64,000 nucleotides of DNA from Thalassospira lucentensis MCCC 1A00383 = DSM 14000 (GCF_000421265.1 NZ_ATWN01000006.1:124001-188000), one strand, 5' to 3'. Shown: positions 17,970 to 27,622, counted from the first letter of the stretch. A program made the numbers and translations. The notes: generated by a model not told the origin, from the sequence alone.

Positions 17970-19193
17970 CTAAAGGGACTTTCCCTGCATCAGTTTGGGC
18001 AGAGTCCCGGCATATCCCATGGCATGTGACATGAATGTTTTCTTAAGCGGCGGGATTTTCTGAACCACGGCAAGGCCAATGTCACGCGCCCAGCGGATCG
18101 GGGCGATATCATTGGAAAACAGCCGGTTGGTCACATCTGTTACCGCCAGCATCACCGTATTATCAAACCGGCGCCATTGGGCATATTCGGCCAAAACATC
18201 AATGCTGCCAATATCACGCCCCAGACGACGGGCATTAACCAGAATTTCGGCCAATACCGCAACGTCACGAATGCCCATATTAAGGCCCTGCCCGGCAATC
18301 GGGTGCATGCCGTGCGCAGCATCCCCGATCAGGGCGATCCGGTCATCGGTGTAGTGATAGGCGTGCTGAAGCCCCAGCGGATAGCAAAAGCGCGGGCCAA
18401 TCACTTCAAGATCACCAAGATAGCCATCAAAGCGACGGTGTAATTCGTCGGTAAAGGTTTCTTCATCGAGATTAACCAGATAATTGCCAAGGTCCGTGCT
18501 TTCGGTCCAGACAATCGAACACCGGTTTTCTGTCATCGGCAGAATGGCAAACGGACCCGCAGGCAGGAAATGCTCAACCGCAAGGCCGTTATGGGGCTGC
18601 TTGTGCTTGACCGTGCACACAACTGCACTTTGCTTATAGCTCCAGTCATATGTCTTGATCCCCGCCCAGTCGCGCAGCATGGAATTGCGGCCTTCTGCCC
18701 CGATGGCAAGTGGCGCACGCACCGCACGCCCATCGGCAAGGGTGATGGTCATGCCGCCCTGATCGCGCGCGATATCCTCAACCCGTGCCGGGGCCAACAT
18801 CTCGATCAGGTCGTTTTCGGCAATGGCCCGGTACAAGGCACCGCGCGTCACAAGGTTTTCAACGATATAGCCCAGTGGCGCGTCGCCAAGATCAGCATGA
18901 TCGTAATGCAGGAACAGCGGGCTTTGACCATCGGCAATGCGGATATCAAGGATCGGCTGGGCCGCGTCAGCCATATTTTTCCAGGCACCAATAACCTCAA
19001 GTACGGATTTTGATGCGGCGGCAATTGCGCACGTCCGGCCATCATAATTGGCACTCAGGATGGTTTTGGGATCGGCAAAGTCAATCACCACTGATTTCAT
19101 CCCGCCGTGCGCCAGCGACAGCGCCATGGCCGCCCCGTTCAGACCACCGCCCAAAATAATGACATCAGTCTTCATCACGTCCTGATCATGCAT
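17970..19193 (-). CDS. UbiH/COQ6-family FAD monooxygenase, ubiquinone biosynthesis
   Basis: 407-residue flavoprotein hydroxylase of the ubiquinone pathway. It has the N-terminal dinucleotide fold DVIILGGGLNGAAMAL, the mid-protein substrate/FAD segment, and the second FAD motif ALIGDAAHGMHPIAGQGLNMGIRD that defines the UbiH/UbiF/UbiL/COQ6 group. Which ring carbon it hydroxylates cannot be read from the sequence; alphaproteobacteria often use UbiL or UbiM in place of UbiH. The ATG at 19175, giving MKTDVIILG, is an alternative start with AGGA close upstream. Its promoter lies in the spacer shared with glnK. Confidence 0.88.
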   Translation of the reverse strand: MHDQDVMKTDVIILGGGLNGAAMALSLAHGGMKSVVIDFADPKTILSANYDGRTCAIAAASKSVLEVIGAWKNMADAAQPILDIRIADGQSPLFLHYDHADLGDAPLGYIVENLVTRGALYRAIAENDLIEMLAPARVEDIARDQGGMTITLADGRAVRAPLAIGAEGRNSMLRDWAGIKTYDWSYKQSAVVCTVKHKQPHNGLAVEHFLPAGPFAILPMTENRCSIVWTESTDLGNYLVNLDEETFTDELHRRFDGYLGDLEVIGPRFCYPLGLQHAYHYTDDRIALIGDAAHGMHPIAGQGLNMGIRDVAVLAEILVNARRLGRDIGSIDVLAEYAQWRRFDNTVMLAVTDVTNRLFSNDIAPIRWARDIGLAVVQKIPPLKKTFMSHAMGYAGTLPKLMQGKSL

Positions 19194-19485
19194 GGCCCAA
19201 AATCCCTATCCTGTGGGGTCAGACCGACAGGTGAACCTGTTTTGTCTGACCTTGTATCCGTTTGGCACATGTTTACCCGGCGTCGCCATAGCGGGCAAGA
19301 AAATGCAGGAAATTATACCCCTGCGAACAAGGCCGCAGTGTGAGCAACACCTTAAGGAGAATACGCGATCCGTTGGCGATTGGGCCACTCCCTGCGGGGT
19401 AACTTTCCAAAGTCGGCACTTTATCGACAACCCTGCGACAGAGCCTTGACCTAAAACAGATTTTTCTGACGCTTTGGTTGATTAA

Positions 19486-19531
19486 AAAATATGCACATTT
19501 TTTAAACAACCTTAGATTCTGTGCATATTTT
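19486..19531. repeat. Inverted repeat upstream of the glnK promoter, possible enhancer
   Basis: Arms AAAATATGCACA (19486-19497) and TGTGCATATTTT (19520-19531) are perfect 12-base inverted repeats with 22 bases between. The TGCAC/GTGCA halves resemble NtrC half-sites but are too far apart for a single NtrC dimer site. Placed about 95-140 bases upstream of the sigma-54 element, the usual enhancer distance. Confidence 0.5.
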
Positions 19532-19625
19532 AATCCTGCGCCTTGCCATGGCCTCCTGATCCCCAATGCCTAAATTAGACATTTTTTCATTATAAAACAA
19601 ACACTTACATTTATTATTTTGAGTC

Positions 19626-19640
19626 TGGCACGATTCTTGG
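19626..19640 (+). promoter_or_regulatory. Sigma-54-like promoter of glnK-amtB
   Basis: TGGCACG-ATTC-TTGG: the -24 element is a full match and the spacing is correct, but the -12 GC is replaced by GG. It lies 72 bases upstream of the glnK ATG. Nitrogen-regulated sigma-54 control is the norm for glnK-amtB operons. Confidence 0.6.
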
Positions 19641-19652
19641 TTTGAGGGTTGA

Positions 19653-20051
<399 letters not shown>

Positions 20052-20074
20052 GTCCAGAGACAAGGGGAGACACA

Positions 20075-21403
20075 ATGAATATTCCTATGAAGAAAACCGG
20101 CCTTGCCGCTCTTGCAGGCACCGCCGTTCTCGCAATCGCTTCTCCGGCCTTTGCTCAGGACGCTGGCGTTTCGGCCGAGACTCAATACATTCTGAACAGC
20201 TTTAGCTTCCTGTTCAGTGGCGCACTGGTCATGTGGATGGCAGCTGGCTTTGCCATGCTGGAATCCGGCCTGGTTCGGACGAAAAACGTTTCTACCATTC
20301 TGCTCAAGAACATCTCGCTCTTCGCGGTTGCAGGCATCATGTACTACCTTATCGGGTATAACCTGATGTACATGGATGTAACCGGCTGGATCGGTTCTAT
20401 CAGCCTCTGGAGTGCTGATGATGCAGCTGCTCTTGCAGGTGATTTCTCGGGCGGTTATTCCGCAACATCTGACTGGTTCTTCCAGATGGTGTTTGTTGCA
20501 ACCGCAGCGTCGATCGTTTCAGGTACTGTTGCTGAACGTATCAAACTGTGGCCGTTCATGATCTTCGTCGTTGTTTTGACCGGCGTTCTGTATCCGATCA
20601 CCGGGTCCTGGACGTGGGGCGGCGGCTGGTTGGCCGAAATGGGCTTTGCTGACTTTGCTGGCTCGACCATTGTTCACTCGGTCGGCGGCTGGGCTGCTCT
20701 GACCGGTGCAATCATCCTTGGTGCACGTAAAGGCAAGTATGGCGCTGACGGATCGGTTCATCCGATGCCGGGCTCGAACCTGCCGCTTGCAACGCTTGGT
20801 ACTTTCGTTCTGTGGCTCGGCTGGTTCGGCTTCAACGGTGGTTCCCAGCTTGCGATGGGCACGGGTGCTGATGTCATCGCGATTGCCAACATCTATGGCA
20901 ACACCTCGATGGCGGCTGCTGGTGGTGTTGTTGCCGCAGCGATCCTGACCCAGATCCTTTACAAAAAGGTCGACCTTACCATGGCACTTAACGGTGCACT
21001 GGCTGGTCTGGTCTCGATCACGGCCGGTCCGGATACCCCGACCATCGGTTCGGCGATCATCATCGGCGCAATCGGCGGTGTTCTGGTTGTTGTTGCAGTT
21101 CCGCTGCTCGACAAACTGAAAATCGACGATGTCGTTGGCGCGGTTTCGGTTCACCTTGTTGCTGGTATCTGGGGCACGCTTGCTGTTCCGTTCACCAATG
21201 ACGGTGCATCGTTCGGTGTTCAGCTGACCGGTATCGTTGCAATGGGTGCCTTCACCATCGTTGCCTCGAGCATCGTGTGGTTGATCCTGAAGTTCACCGT
21301 TGGCATCCGTCTTTCCGAAGAAGACGAAGCAATGGGCAGCGATGCTGCTGAGCTTGGCCTCGAAGCTTATCCGGAATTCGGTAAAGGTTCGCAGCGCTTC
21401 TAA
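20075..21403 (+). CDS. amtB: Ammonium transporter AmtB, with cleavable signal peptide
   Basis: 442-residue trimeric inner-membrane ammonium channel. An N-terminal signal peptide (hydrophobic LAALAGTAVLAIASPAFAQ, predicted cleavage after AFA near residue 27) precedes eleven membrane helices. The two pore histidines are visible in STIVHSVGGWAAL and SVHLVAGIWGTL. The C-terminal cytoplasmic tail GIRLSEEDEAMGSD is the GlnK-contact region. Strong ribosome binding site AGGGGAG. Cotranscribed with glnK; followed by a compact hairpin and a terminator. Confidence 0.95.
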   Translation: MNIPMKKTGLAALAGTAVLAIASPAFAQDAGVSAETQYILNSFSFLFSGALVMWMAAGFAMLESGLVRTKNVSTILLKNISLFAVAGIMYYLIGYNLMYMDVTGWIGSISLWSADDAAALAGDFSGGYSATSDWFFQMVFVATAASIVSGTVAERIKLWPFMIFVVVLTGVLYPITGSWTWGGGWLAEMGFADFAGSTIVHSVGGWAALTGAIILGARKGKYGADGSVHPMPGSNLPLATLGTFVLWLGWFGFNGGSQLAMGTGADVIAIANIYGNTSMAAAGGVVAAAILTQILYKKVDLTMALNGALAGLVSITAGPDTPTIGSAIIIGAIGGVLVVVAVPLLDKLKIDDVVGAVSVHLVAGIWGTLAVPFTNDGASFGVQLTGIVAMGAFTIVASSIVWLILKFTVGIRLSEEDEAMGSDAAELGLEAYPEFGKGSQRF

Positions 21404-21421
21404 GCGATACGATTTCCTGAC

Positions 21422-21445
21422 GGGTACCGTGTTCGCACGGTACCC
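21422..21445 (+). repeat. Perfect hairpin just after amtB
   Basis: GGGTACCGT (21422-21430) and ACGGTACCC (21437-21445) form a nine-base perfect stem with a six-base loop, 18 bases past the amtB stop and ahead of a second hairpin. There is no T-run, so it is more likely an mRNA end-stabiliser or processing site than the terminator itself. Confidence 0.6.
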
Positions 21446-21461
21446 AGCCTGTCAGACCACT

Positions 21462-21496
21462 GACCCGCCCGGCGTCTTTCGCCCGGCGGGTCTTTT
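21462..21496 (+). terminator. Terminator of glnK-amtB
   Basis: GACCCGCC (21462-21469) and GGCGGGTC (21485-21492), eight-base perfect stem, then TTTTGTTTG. From here to the second amt gene (21743) I see no gene; a purine-rich G6 stretch at 21731-21736 is the ribosome binding site of that gene. Confidence 0.75.
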
Positions 21497-21743
21497 GTTT
21501 GTGTGCTGCCTTTTTGGGCAGCATTTTGATCACTGCAAAGGCAGAACCGGTTTTGAGCCAACCTGCCTCATCCGCCATTCCCCTGATCGAAAAAGCATCC
21601 TCACGCCTAGAAGAATATCGCCTGCACCCGGTTCAAATGCCTGTTGGCACAGAAATTGATCATGGCAGCCCGAACCAGAGTCCGACTGCCCCGGCAAGAA
21701 CGGACCGAGAGGAAACGCTTTTTAATAAACGGGGGGATGCCTT

Positions 21744-22982
21744 ATGGAGGCTTTCCAGACTGCCTCGGACGTGTTTTTCGTCCTGATGGGCGCCATTATG
21801 GTGCTTGCGATGCATGCCGGTTTTGCCTTCCTTGAAGTTGGCACCGTGCGCAAAAAGAACCAGGTCAACGCACTGGTTAAAATCATTGTCGATTTTGCGG
21901 TATCGACCATTGCCTATTTCTTTGTCGGGTATGGCGTTGCCTATGGGGTGAATTTCTTTGCCAGTGCAACCGTTCTTTCCGGCTCCGCCATGGTCGATGG
22001 ACAGCATCTGTTTGCCTCAAGCGGCTATGACCTTGTTAAATTCTTCTTCCTGCTGACCTTTGCGGCGGCCATTCCGGCCATCATTTCAGGCGGCATTGCC
22101 GAACGCGCGCGGTTTTATCCCCAACTGTTCGCCACTGCCATTCTGGTCGGGGTTTTCTATCCATTGTTTGAAGGCATGGTCTGGAACAATAATTTCGGGT
22201 TTCAGGACCTGATCGAAGCCACCTTTGGCGCGCCGTTTCATGATTTTGCCGGATCAATTGTTGTCCATGCCGTGGGGGGCTGGATCGCACTTGGTGCGGT
22301 CATCTGCCTTGGTGTGCGGCGCGGACGCTATAGCAAAACCGGCAGTCTGATTGGGATTCCGCCATCCAACATCCCGTTCCTGGCCCTTGGGTCGTGGGTT
22401 TTGTGTGTTGGCTGGTTTGGCTTTAACGTCATGTCCGCCCAATCGGTTAGCGGCATCACCGGGCTTGTTGCGATTAATTCACTGATGGCAATGGTCGGCG
22501 GCATTTTAACCGCCCTGCTGGCCGGGCGAAATGATCCGGGCTTTGTCCATAACGGCGCACTGGCCGGACTGGTGGCAGTTTGCGCCGGATCGGACGTCAT
22601 GCATCCGATTGGCGCCCTTGTTACCGGCGGGCTGGCCGGGGCTTTGTTTGTCTGGGGCTTTAACCAGTGTCAGGCGAAATGGAAAATTGATGACGTGCTT
22701 GGCGTCTGGCCGCTCCATGGGATGTGCGGTCTTTTGGGCGGCATTGCCTGTGGCGTCTTTGGCCTCGAAGCCCTTGGCGGTATGGGTGGCGTATCATTTG
22801 GCGCCCAGTTGGCGGGATCGCTGGCTGGTGTTGTTTTTGCCGTCATTTCCGGGTTTGCTGTCTATGGGATATTGAAGAAAACCATTGGCATTCGCCTGTC
22901 TGAAGAAGACGAATTTGATGGCGCAGATGTATCGATCCACAAGATCGGTGCGTATCCAGAGGATGACTTGCGCGCCAGCTAG
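21744..22982 (+). CDS. Second ammonium transporter family protein (Amt)
   Basis: 412-residue Amt/MEP/Rh-family channel, lacking the signal peptide of its upstream paralogue and starting directly with the first helix (VFFVLMGAIMVLAMHAGFAFLE). Pore histidines are seen in SIVVHAVGGWIAL and WPLHGMCGLLGG. The tail keeps the GIRLSEEDE sequence shared with AmtB, so interaction with GlnK is likely. It is clearly divergent from AmtB, so not a recent duplicate. Preceded by the glnK-amtB terminator, hence probably transcribed from its own promoter or by readthrough. Role may be transport with different affinity or ammonium sensing. Confidence 0.92.
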   Translation: MEAFQTASDVFFVLMGAIMVLAMHAGFAFLEVGTVRKKNQVNALVKIIVDFAVSTIAYFFVGYGVAYGVNFFASATVLSGSAMVDGQHLFASSGYDLVKFFFLLTFAAAIPAIISGGIAERARFYPQLFATAILVGVFYPLFEGMVWNNNFGFQDLIEATFGAPFHDFAGSIVVHAVGGWIALGAVICLGVRRGRYSKTGSLIGIPPSNIPFLALGSWVLCVGWFGFNVMSAQSVSGITGLVAINSLMAMVGGILTALLAGRNDPGFVHNGALAGLVAVCAGSDVMHPIGALVTGGLAGALFVWGFNQCQAKWKIDDVLGVWPLHGMCGLLGGIACGVFGLEALGGMGGVSFGAQLAGSLAGVVFAVISGFAVYGILKKTIGIRLSEEDEFDGADVSIHKIGAYPEDDLRAS

Positions 22983-23014
22983 TCGCAAACCTCCAAAGAC
23001 ATAACCATAAAATC

Positions 23015-23048
23015 AAAAGCCCGGAAAGCGCACCTTTCCGGGCTTTTT
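23015..23048 (+). terminator. Terminator of the second amt gene
   Basis: Fourteen-base perfect stem, AAAAGCCCGGAAAG (23015-23028) with CTTTCCGGGCTTTT (23034-23047), five-base loop and trailing T. Confidence 0.88.
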
Positions 23049-23184
23049 ACGTTCAGACACGCCACTTCTTAAATCTTTCTTTGCACTTTTGGCATAGGGG
23101 TAGAGTGAGGGGAAATTGCCCATATTAAACCAACATGCATCCGCATCATGGCTTTCGCACTGATGCGCCACAGATCAAGCTGGA

Positions 23185-24387
23185 ATGACGTCAACCATGT
23201 TTAACGAACGCCTCGATCAATTGCCTGCTTATCCATTCCCAAGATTGGCGGCCTTGCTTGACGGTATTGAACCGGGACAATCACCGTTGGTGATGTCAAT
23301 CGGCGAGCCGCAGCACGAACCGCCGGCGATGATCACCGATGCGATGGTTAAACATGCAAACCTTTGGCACAAATACCCACCGGGTGCCGGTACGCCGGAA
23401 CTGCGTGAGGCAATAAAAAACTGGCTTGATCGCCGGTATGATCTGCCCACCGACATGCTTGATCGTGATGACCATATCCTGCCCGTGGCGGGCACGCGTG
23501 AGGCGCTTTATCTGATTGCGACCACTGTCATCCCGCAGGACACACCCGGCCCCAAGCCCAAGGTCCTTTTGCCCAACCCGTTTTATCAGGTCTATTGCGG
23601 GGCTGCCGTACTTAATGACGCGGAAATGGTCCCGCTTGCAGCCGGTCCTGAAAATGGCTTTTTGCCCGATCTTGATCAGATCGATACCGAAACGTTAGAC
23701 GCGTGCCGCCTGTTTTTCCTGTGTTCACCGGCCAATCCGCAAGGATCTATTGCCTCGCGTGATTACCTTGAACGCATCATTGCACTAGCCCGCAAACATG
23801 ATTTCGTGCTGGCGATGGATGAATGTTATGCTGACATTTATGATCGATCCGCACCGGTAGGTGCGCTTGAAATCTGTGCAGCACAGGGTGGAAACATGGA
23901 TAATGTCCTTGTGTTTCACAGCCTGTCGAAACGATCGAGCGCACCGGGATTACGATCAGGTTTCGTCGCAGGCGATCGCAAAATCGTCAAACGGTTCACC
24001 GCACTGCGCAGCTATTGTTCGGCCACCATCCCGATGCCGGTAATGGCCGCATCGGTCGATCTTTGGAACGATGACGCCCACGCGCGCGAAAACCGTGATC
24101 TATATCGGGCCAAAATTGACATTGCCGAGGAAATCTTTGGCAACCGGTTCGGGTTTTATCGTCCACCGGGGGGCTTTTTCCTGTGGCTTGATGTTGGCGA
24201 TGACGAGGCCGCGACCAAGAAAATCTGGCGCGAAGCCGGGGTCAAAGTCATTCCGGGCAGTTATCTTTCGATCACCGATGCCAAGGGAAACAACCCGGGC
24301 AAACAGTTTATCCGCATCGCGCTGGTGCATGATTTGGCAACCACGCGCGACGGGCTGACACGCATTGCACAGGCACTGGAAAACTGA
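23185..24387 (+). CDS. PLP-dependent class I aminotransferase, DapC-like
   Basis: 400-residue fold-type I aminotransferase. Visible signatures: the N-terminal substrate/PLP loop SIGEPQHEPP, YPPGAGTPELREAI, the phosphate-binding region CSPANPQGSIA with conserved Asn-Pro, DECYADIY with the pyridine-contacting Asp and Tyr, and SLSKRSSAPGLRSGF containing the Schiff-base Lys and conserved Arg. The family position fits succinyldiaminopimelate transaminase (lysine and peptidoglycan precursor pathway) used by alphaproteobacteria, but substrate assignment is by resemblance only. An ATG 12 bases downstream (23197) is an alternative start. Precedes ftsK by 86 bases. Confidence 0.82.
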   Translation: MTSTMFNERLDQLPAYPFPRLAALLDGIEPGQSPLVMSIGEPQHEPPAMITDAMVKHANLWHKYPPGAGTPELREAIKNWLDRRYDLPTDMLDRDDHILPVAGTREALYLIATTVIPQDTPGPKPKVLLPNPFYQVYCGAAVLNDAEMVPLAAGPENGFLPDLDQIDTETLDACRLFFLCSPANPQGSIASRDYLERIIALARKHDFVLAMDECYADIYDRSAPVGALEICAAQGGNMDNVLVFHSLSKRSSAPGLRSGFVAGDRKIVKRFTALRSYCSATIPMPVMAASVDLWNDDAHARENRDLYRAKIDIAEEIFGNRFGFYRPPGGFFLWLDVGDDEAATKKIWREAGVKVIPGSYLSITDAKGNNPGKQFIRIALVHDLATTRDGLTRIAQALEN

Positions 24388-24473
24388 CGTTACCCGTGCC
24401 GACATAACACCGACCAAATGATCGACGACACTATCGCGCAAGATACCGACCATAACCAGTTACGGACACCCAG

Positions 24474-26933
24474 ATGAGCAGTCAGTCAAACATTCTTGGA
24501 ACCGCCTTCATGCCCGGCAGTCTTGTGATGCTGTTGAAACGAAGCGGTTTGCGAATTTGCGGACTTGGGCTGGTCCTTTTGGCCATTACCCTGTTCATCA
24601 TGCTGATCGGGTTCCATCCCGGTGATCCGTCGTTTAACCATGCCAGTGACCGGGCGACGCTATTTAATCCGCTGGGTATCGTCGGGGCGTATGGCGCGGA
24701 CTTGATGTTGCGCACCCTTGGTTTGGCGTCCGCATTGCTCACTGTGCTGTTGCTGGGCTGGGGCATGCGGCTGATTGCGGTTAAACCGTTTAACTGGATG
24801 TGGGTACGCTTCCTTGTCTTGCCGCTGGCACTGTTGCTGGTGGCGACCTCCGCTGCTGCCATCGAACCGGGCATGCATTGGCCGTTAACAGTTGGCCTTG
24901 GCGGGTTTGCCGGTGATTTGCTGCTTTCGAAATTGCAAGCCGGCTTTGCCATGATCGGCATTCCCGGGGCGCGTGCGCTGATTGCCTTGGCCTCCATGGT
25001 GTTGGGCATGGTTTTGACCATCTTTTGCATGGCCTATTCGCTGTCTGACTGGGCGCGCCTTGGGGGTGTTCTTTCCTATGCCGCCGGTAAGGTCGTATCA
25101 GGCACCCGGGCCGCCATTCCGGGATCAACCAACGATGAACCGGGGACCAAACGCACGGCACGGTCGCGGCAGGAACCATCGATGGATAGTGGCAAAGGCA
25201 AAATGGGAACCTCCATTTCCACCCGCCGGTCCGAACCGCCCGCTGGTCACACCGGCGATGACGACGGATATGACGAGCTTGACGACGACGTAGATCACGA
25301 ACCGCCGGTTCATATCGTCGCCGCACCGGCGGCAAAACTGCAACCCAGTGACAAGGCTTCCGCCCAGCGTCAGGCATCCTTTGACCTTGGATCAGAAGAA
25401 TACCGTTTCCCGCCGCTTGATCTTTTGAGTGAGCCTGACCCGGCCGACGCCAACCAGATTGATCAGGAAGCACTGGCGCAAAACGCCCGTCTTCTGGAAA
25501 CCGTGTTGCAGGACTTTGGCGTCAAGGGCGAAATCGTTCAGGTCCGCCCGGGCCCCGTTGTGACCCTCTATGAACTTGAACCTGCAGCCGGGGTGAAATC
25601 ATCGCGCGTGATTGGCTTGGCCGATGATATTGCACGCTCCATGAGTGCGATTGCCGCCCGTGTTGCTGTGGTACCGGGTCGTAACGTTATCGGGATTGAA
25701 TTACCAAATTCGCGGCGTGAAACCGTGCATTTGCACGAAATTCTGGCATCGAGTGATTTTGAAAAAAATACCGGCAAGCTTAATATGAGCTTGGGCAAGG
25801 ATATTGGCGGAACCCCGGTGATTGCCGATCTTTCGAAAATGCCGCACTTGCTGATTGCCGGGACCACCGGCTCGGGTAAATCGGTTGGTGTGAACGCAAT
25901 GATCCTGTCCTTGCTGTATCGCTTAAAACCCGAAGAATGCCGCTTCATCATGATCGATCCGAAAATGTTGGAGCTGTCGATTTATGACGGTATCCCGCAT
26001 CTTCTGACCCCGGTTGTCACCGACCCGCACAAGGCGGTTGTCGCGCTTAAATGGGCGGTGCGCGAAATGGAAGACCGCTACCGCGCTATGAGCCAGGTCG
26101 GGGTGCGTAACATTGCCGGGTACAACAAACGCATCAAGGAAGCGGCGGCCAAGGGTGAACAGCTTACACGGCGGGTTCAAACCGGGTTCGACCCGGAAAC
26201 CGGCAAGCCGATCTTTGAAGATCAGGAACTGCCGATGGAGCCGCTGCCGTTTATCGTCGTGATTGTCGATGAGATGGCCGATCTTATGCTGGTGGCGGGC
26301 AAGGATGTCGAAGCATCGATCCAGCGACTGGCGCAAATGGCCCGTGCGGCTGGCCTACATCTGATCATGGCGACACAGCGTCCGTCGGTTGACGTGATCA
26401 CCGGCACGATCAAGGCCAACTTCCCGACCCGTATTTCCTATTCCGTAACGTCCAAGATCGATTCCCGTACCATTCTTGGTGAAATGGGCGCCGAGCAGCT
26501 TCTGGGTCAGGGCGATATGCTTTACATGGGCCAAGGCGGCCGTTTGCAGCGTGTCCATGGCCCGTTTGTATCGGACGAGGAAGTCGAAAGCATCGTCAAG
26601 CACCTGCGTGATCAGGGCGACCCGACCTATCTTGAAACCGTTACCGAAGAACCCGAAGAAGACCCGGTTGCCGCCTATATGGCAGGCGGCAATGCTGGTG
26701 CGGGGGGCGGAAATGGATCAGACGATGATCTGTACAATCAGGCGGTCGGGATTGTGCTTCGCGAGAAGAAAGCATCCACCAGCTTTATCCAGCGCAAACT
26801 GTCGATTGGCTATAACCGGGCCGCACGCATCATCGAACAGATGGAAGAAAACGGCGTCGTATCCGGTGCCAACCATGTTGGCAAACGCGAAGTGCTGATG
26901 GAAAATATGGATGGTTCGCCTTACGAGTATTAA
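24474..26933 (+). CDS. ftsK: DNA translocase FtsK
   Basis: Divisome-anchored hexameric DNA pump that clears and positions chromosome termini during septation. The 819 residues comprise four N-terminal membrane helices (to about 190), an acidic, low-complexity linker (about 210-320), and the motor with Walker [16 protein letters not shown] and Walker [13 protein letters not shown]. The C-terminal gamma winged helix (from about 750) includes [20 protein letters not shown]. The linker is short relative to enteric FtsK. The last 37 codons are duplicated, in decayed form, about 505 bases downstream (27326-27435), beyond the first lanthipeptide precursor gene. The functional 3' end is this one. Confidence 0.95.
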   Translation: MSSQSNILGTAFMPGSLVMLLKRSGLRICGLGLVLLAITLFIMLIGFHPGDPSFNHASDRATLFNPLGIVGAYGADLMLRTLGLASALLTVLLLGWGMRLIAVKPFNWMWVRFLVLPLALLLVATSAAAIEPGMHWPLTVGLGGFAGDLLLSKLQAGFAMIGIPGARALIALASMVLGMVLTIFCMAYSLSDWARLGGVLSYAAGKVVSGTRAAIPGSTNDEPGTKRTARSRQEPSMDSGKGKMGTSISTRRSEPPAGHTGDDDGYDELDDDVDHEPPVHIVAAPAAKLQPSDKASAQRQASFDLGSEEYRFPPLDLLSEPDPADANQIDQEALAQNARLLETVLQDFGVKGEIVQVRPGPVVTLYELEPAAGVKSSRVIGLADDIARSMSAIAARVAVVPGRNVIGIELPNSRRETVHLHEILASSDFEKNTGKLNMSLGKDIGGTPVIADLSKMPHLLIAGTTGSGKSVGVNAMILSLLYRLKPEECRFIMIDPKMLELSIYDGIPHLLTPVVTDPHKAVVALKWAVREMEDRYRAMSQVGVRNIAGYNKRIKEAAAKGEQLTRRVQTGFDPETGKPIFEDQELPMEPLPFIVVIVDEMADLMLVAGKDVEASIQRLAQMARAAGLHLIMATQRPSVDVITGTIKANFPTRISYSVTSKIDSRTILGEMGAEQLLGQGDMLYMGQGGRLQRVHGPFVSDEEVESIVKHLRDQGDPTYLETVTEEPEEDPVAAYMAGGNAGAGGGNGSDDDLYNQAVGIVLREKKASTSFIQRKLSIGYNRAARIIEQMEENGVVSGANHVGKREVLMENMDGSPYEY

Positions 26934-26963
26934 TCAGAGCACATCTTTGAACGGATGAACGAA

Positions 26964-26992
26964 AAGAAGGCGACAGATATGTCCGCCTTCTT
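26964..26992 (-). terminator. Terminator between ftsK and lanA1
   Basis: AAGAAGGCG (26964-26972) pairs with CGCCTTCTT (26984-26992), extended by GAC/GTC. On the minus strand it is followed by TTTTCGTTC, so it primarily ends the leftward lanthipeptide transcript 28 bases after lanA1; on the plus strand it may also help end ftsK. Confidence 0.65.
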
Positions 26993-27019
26993 GCGTTAAT
27001 TGCGTTCCGTCTCAGCCAC

Positions 27020-27226
27020 TTACCAGCAATGCGTTCTGGAATTCGTTGCTGCTGCGGCATTCAATTCCGGGTCGATCCAGTCACAGGATGCACCTTGTGT
27101 GCTGGCTGCAGCACTCATCTCCTGATCAATGTCTTCAGCCGCATTTACATTCTGCGCCAACAACACCCCACCATTGATCTTCCAATTGGCCATGACATCG
27201 CCGGTGGTATTTGCCATCACGTTCAT
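27020..27226 (-). CDS. Putative class II lanthipeptide precursor 1 (LanA-like)
   Basis: 68 residues, no catalytic domain. The leader part is acidic (AAEDIDQEM) and includes W followed by NGG; the C-terminal part, SAAASTQGASC to the end RTHCW, is rich in Ser/Thr with exactly two Cys (residues 48 and 67). This allows up to two (methyl)lanthionine rings. It aligns with the second precursor along its length: W, GG(V/A)L, DQ, AAST-G-SC, PE(L/I) and a Cys near the end. ATG 27226 chosen: AGGGATGAG lies upstream at good spacing; 27217 (65 residues) and 27235 are alternatives. Adjacent LanM supports the call; cleavage site unknown. Confidence 0.72.
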   Translation of the reverse strand: MNVMANTTGDVMANWKINGGVLLAQNVNAAEDIDQEMSAAASTQGASCDWIDPELNAAAATNSRTHCW

Positions 27227-27325
27227 ATTTCTCATCCCTGAATTGCATAAGAAAGAACTTACTTTCCAATGAAAATATAACCGGACAGACAAGTCAATTG
27301 GGGAATACAGGGCGTCACGCGTGTG

Positions 27326-27435
27326 CGGCACGCACCATCCAAACAGATGTAGGAATACGGCGTGGTTTAGAGCACCACCATATCGATAAACACGAAGTGC
27401 TGATGGAAATATCGATGGTTCGCCTTACGAGCATT
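27326..27435 (+). pseudogene. Decayed duplicate of the ftsK 3' end
   Basis: Aligns to ftsK 26822-26931 with two one-base deletions and roughly 80% identity by eye. The best part is CGAAGTGCTGATGGAAA and ATGGTTCGCCTTACGAG, both exact. The deletions break the frame, so it encodes only fragments (KHEVLMEI instead of KREVLMEN). Weaker similarity may extend back to about 27290. It lies between the two lanthipeptide precursor genes. Confidence 0.8.
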
Positions 27436-27454
27436 CAAGTCCGTGGCATTTGAG

Positions 27455-27487
27455 AGGGGTGGGCCATTGTCACGGCCCACCCCTTTT
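27455..27487 (+). terminator. Terminator downstream of the ftsK remnant
   Basis: Perfect 11-base stem AGGGGTGGGCC (27455-27465) / GGCCCACCCCT (27474-27484) followed by TTT on the plus strand. The U-run polarity fits a rightward transcript, so this may be the original ftsK terminator displaced with the old 3' end. Confidence 0.7.
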
Positions 27488-27622
27488 CAAAACGTCAGCT
27501 GGCGAAGTCGATGTCCGCACATGGCAAGTCTGCAAGACCACCGTCAGTCGACCCGGTTAGGAAGCTGCACACCTGAACTGATGCGATCCTTGCGCAGCAC
27601 TGATTTCCAAAGCAGTTACCCG

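Noticed and set aside
27158-27172. GG in the leader as a double-glycine cleavage site
   Set aside because: It lies near residue 20, leaving about 48 residues including the acidic segment, and no LanT peptidase is present; more likely a recognition motif.
27211-27453. 80-codon plus-strand frame between the precursor genes
   Set aside because: Contains a short FtsK-like peptide only because it crosses the ftsK remnant; the frame is broken relative to ftsK and has no binding site.
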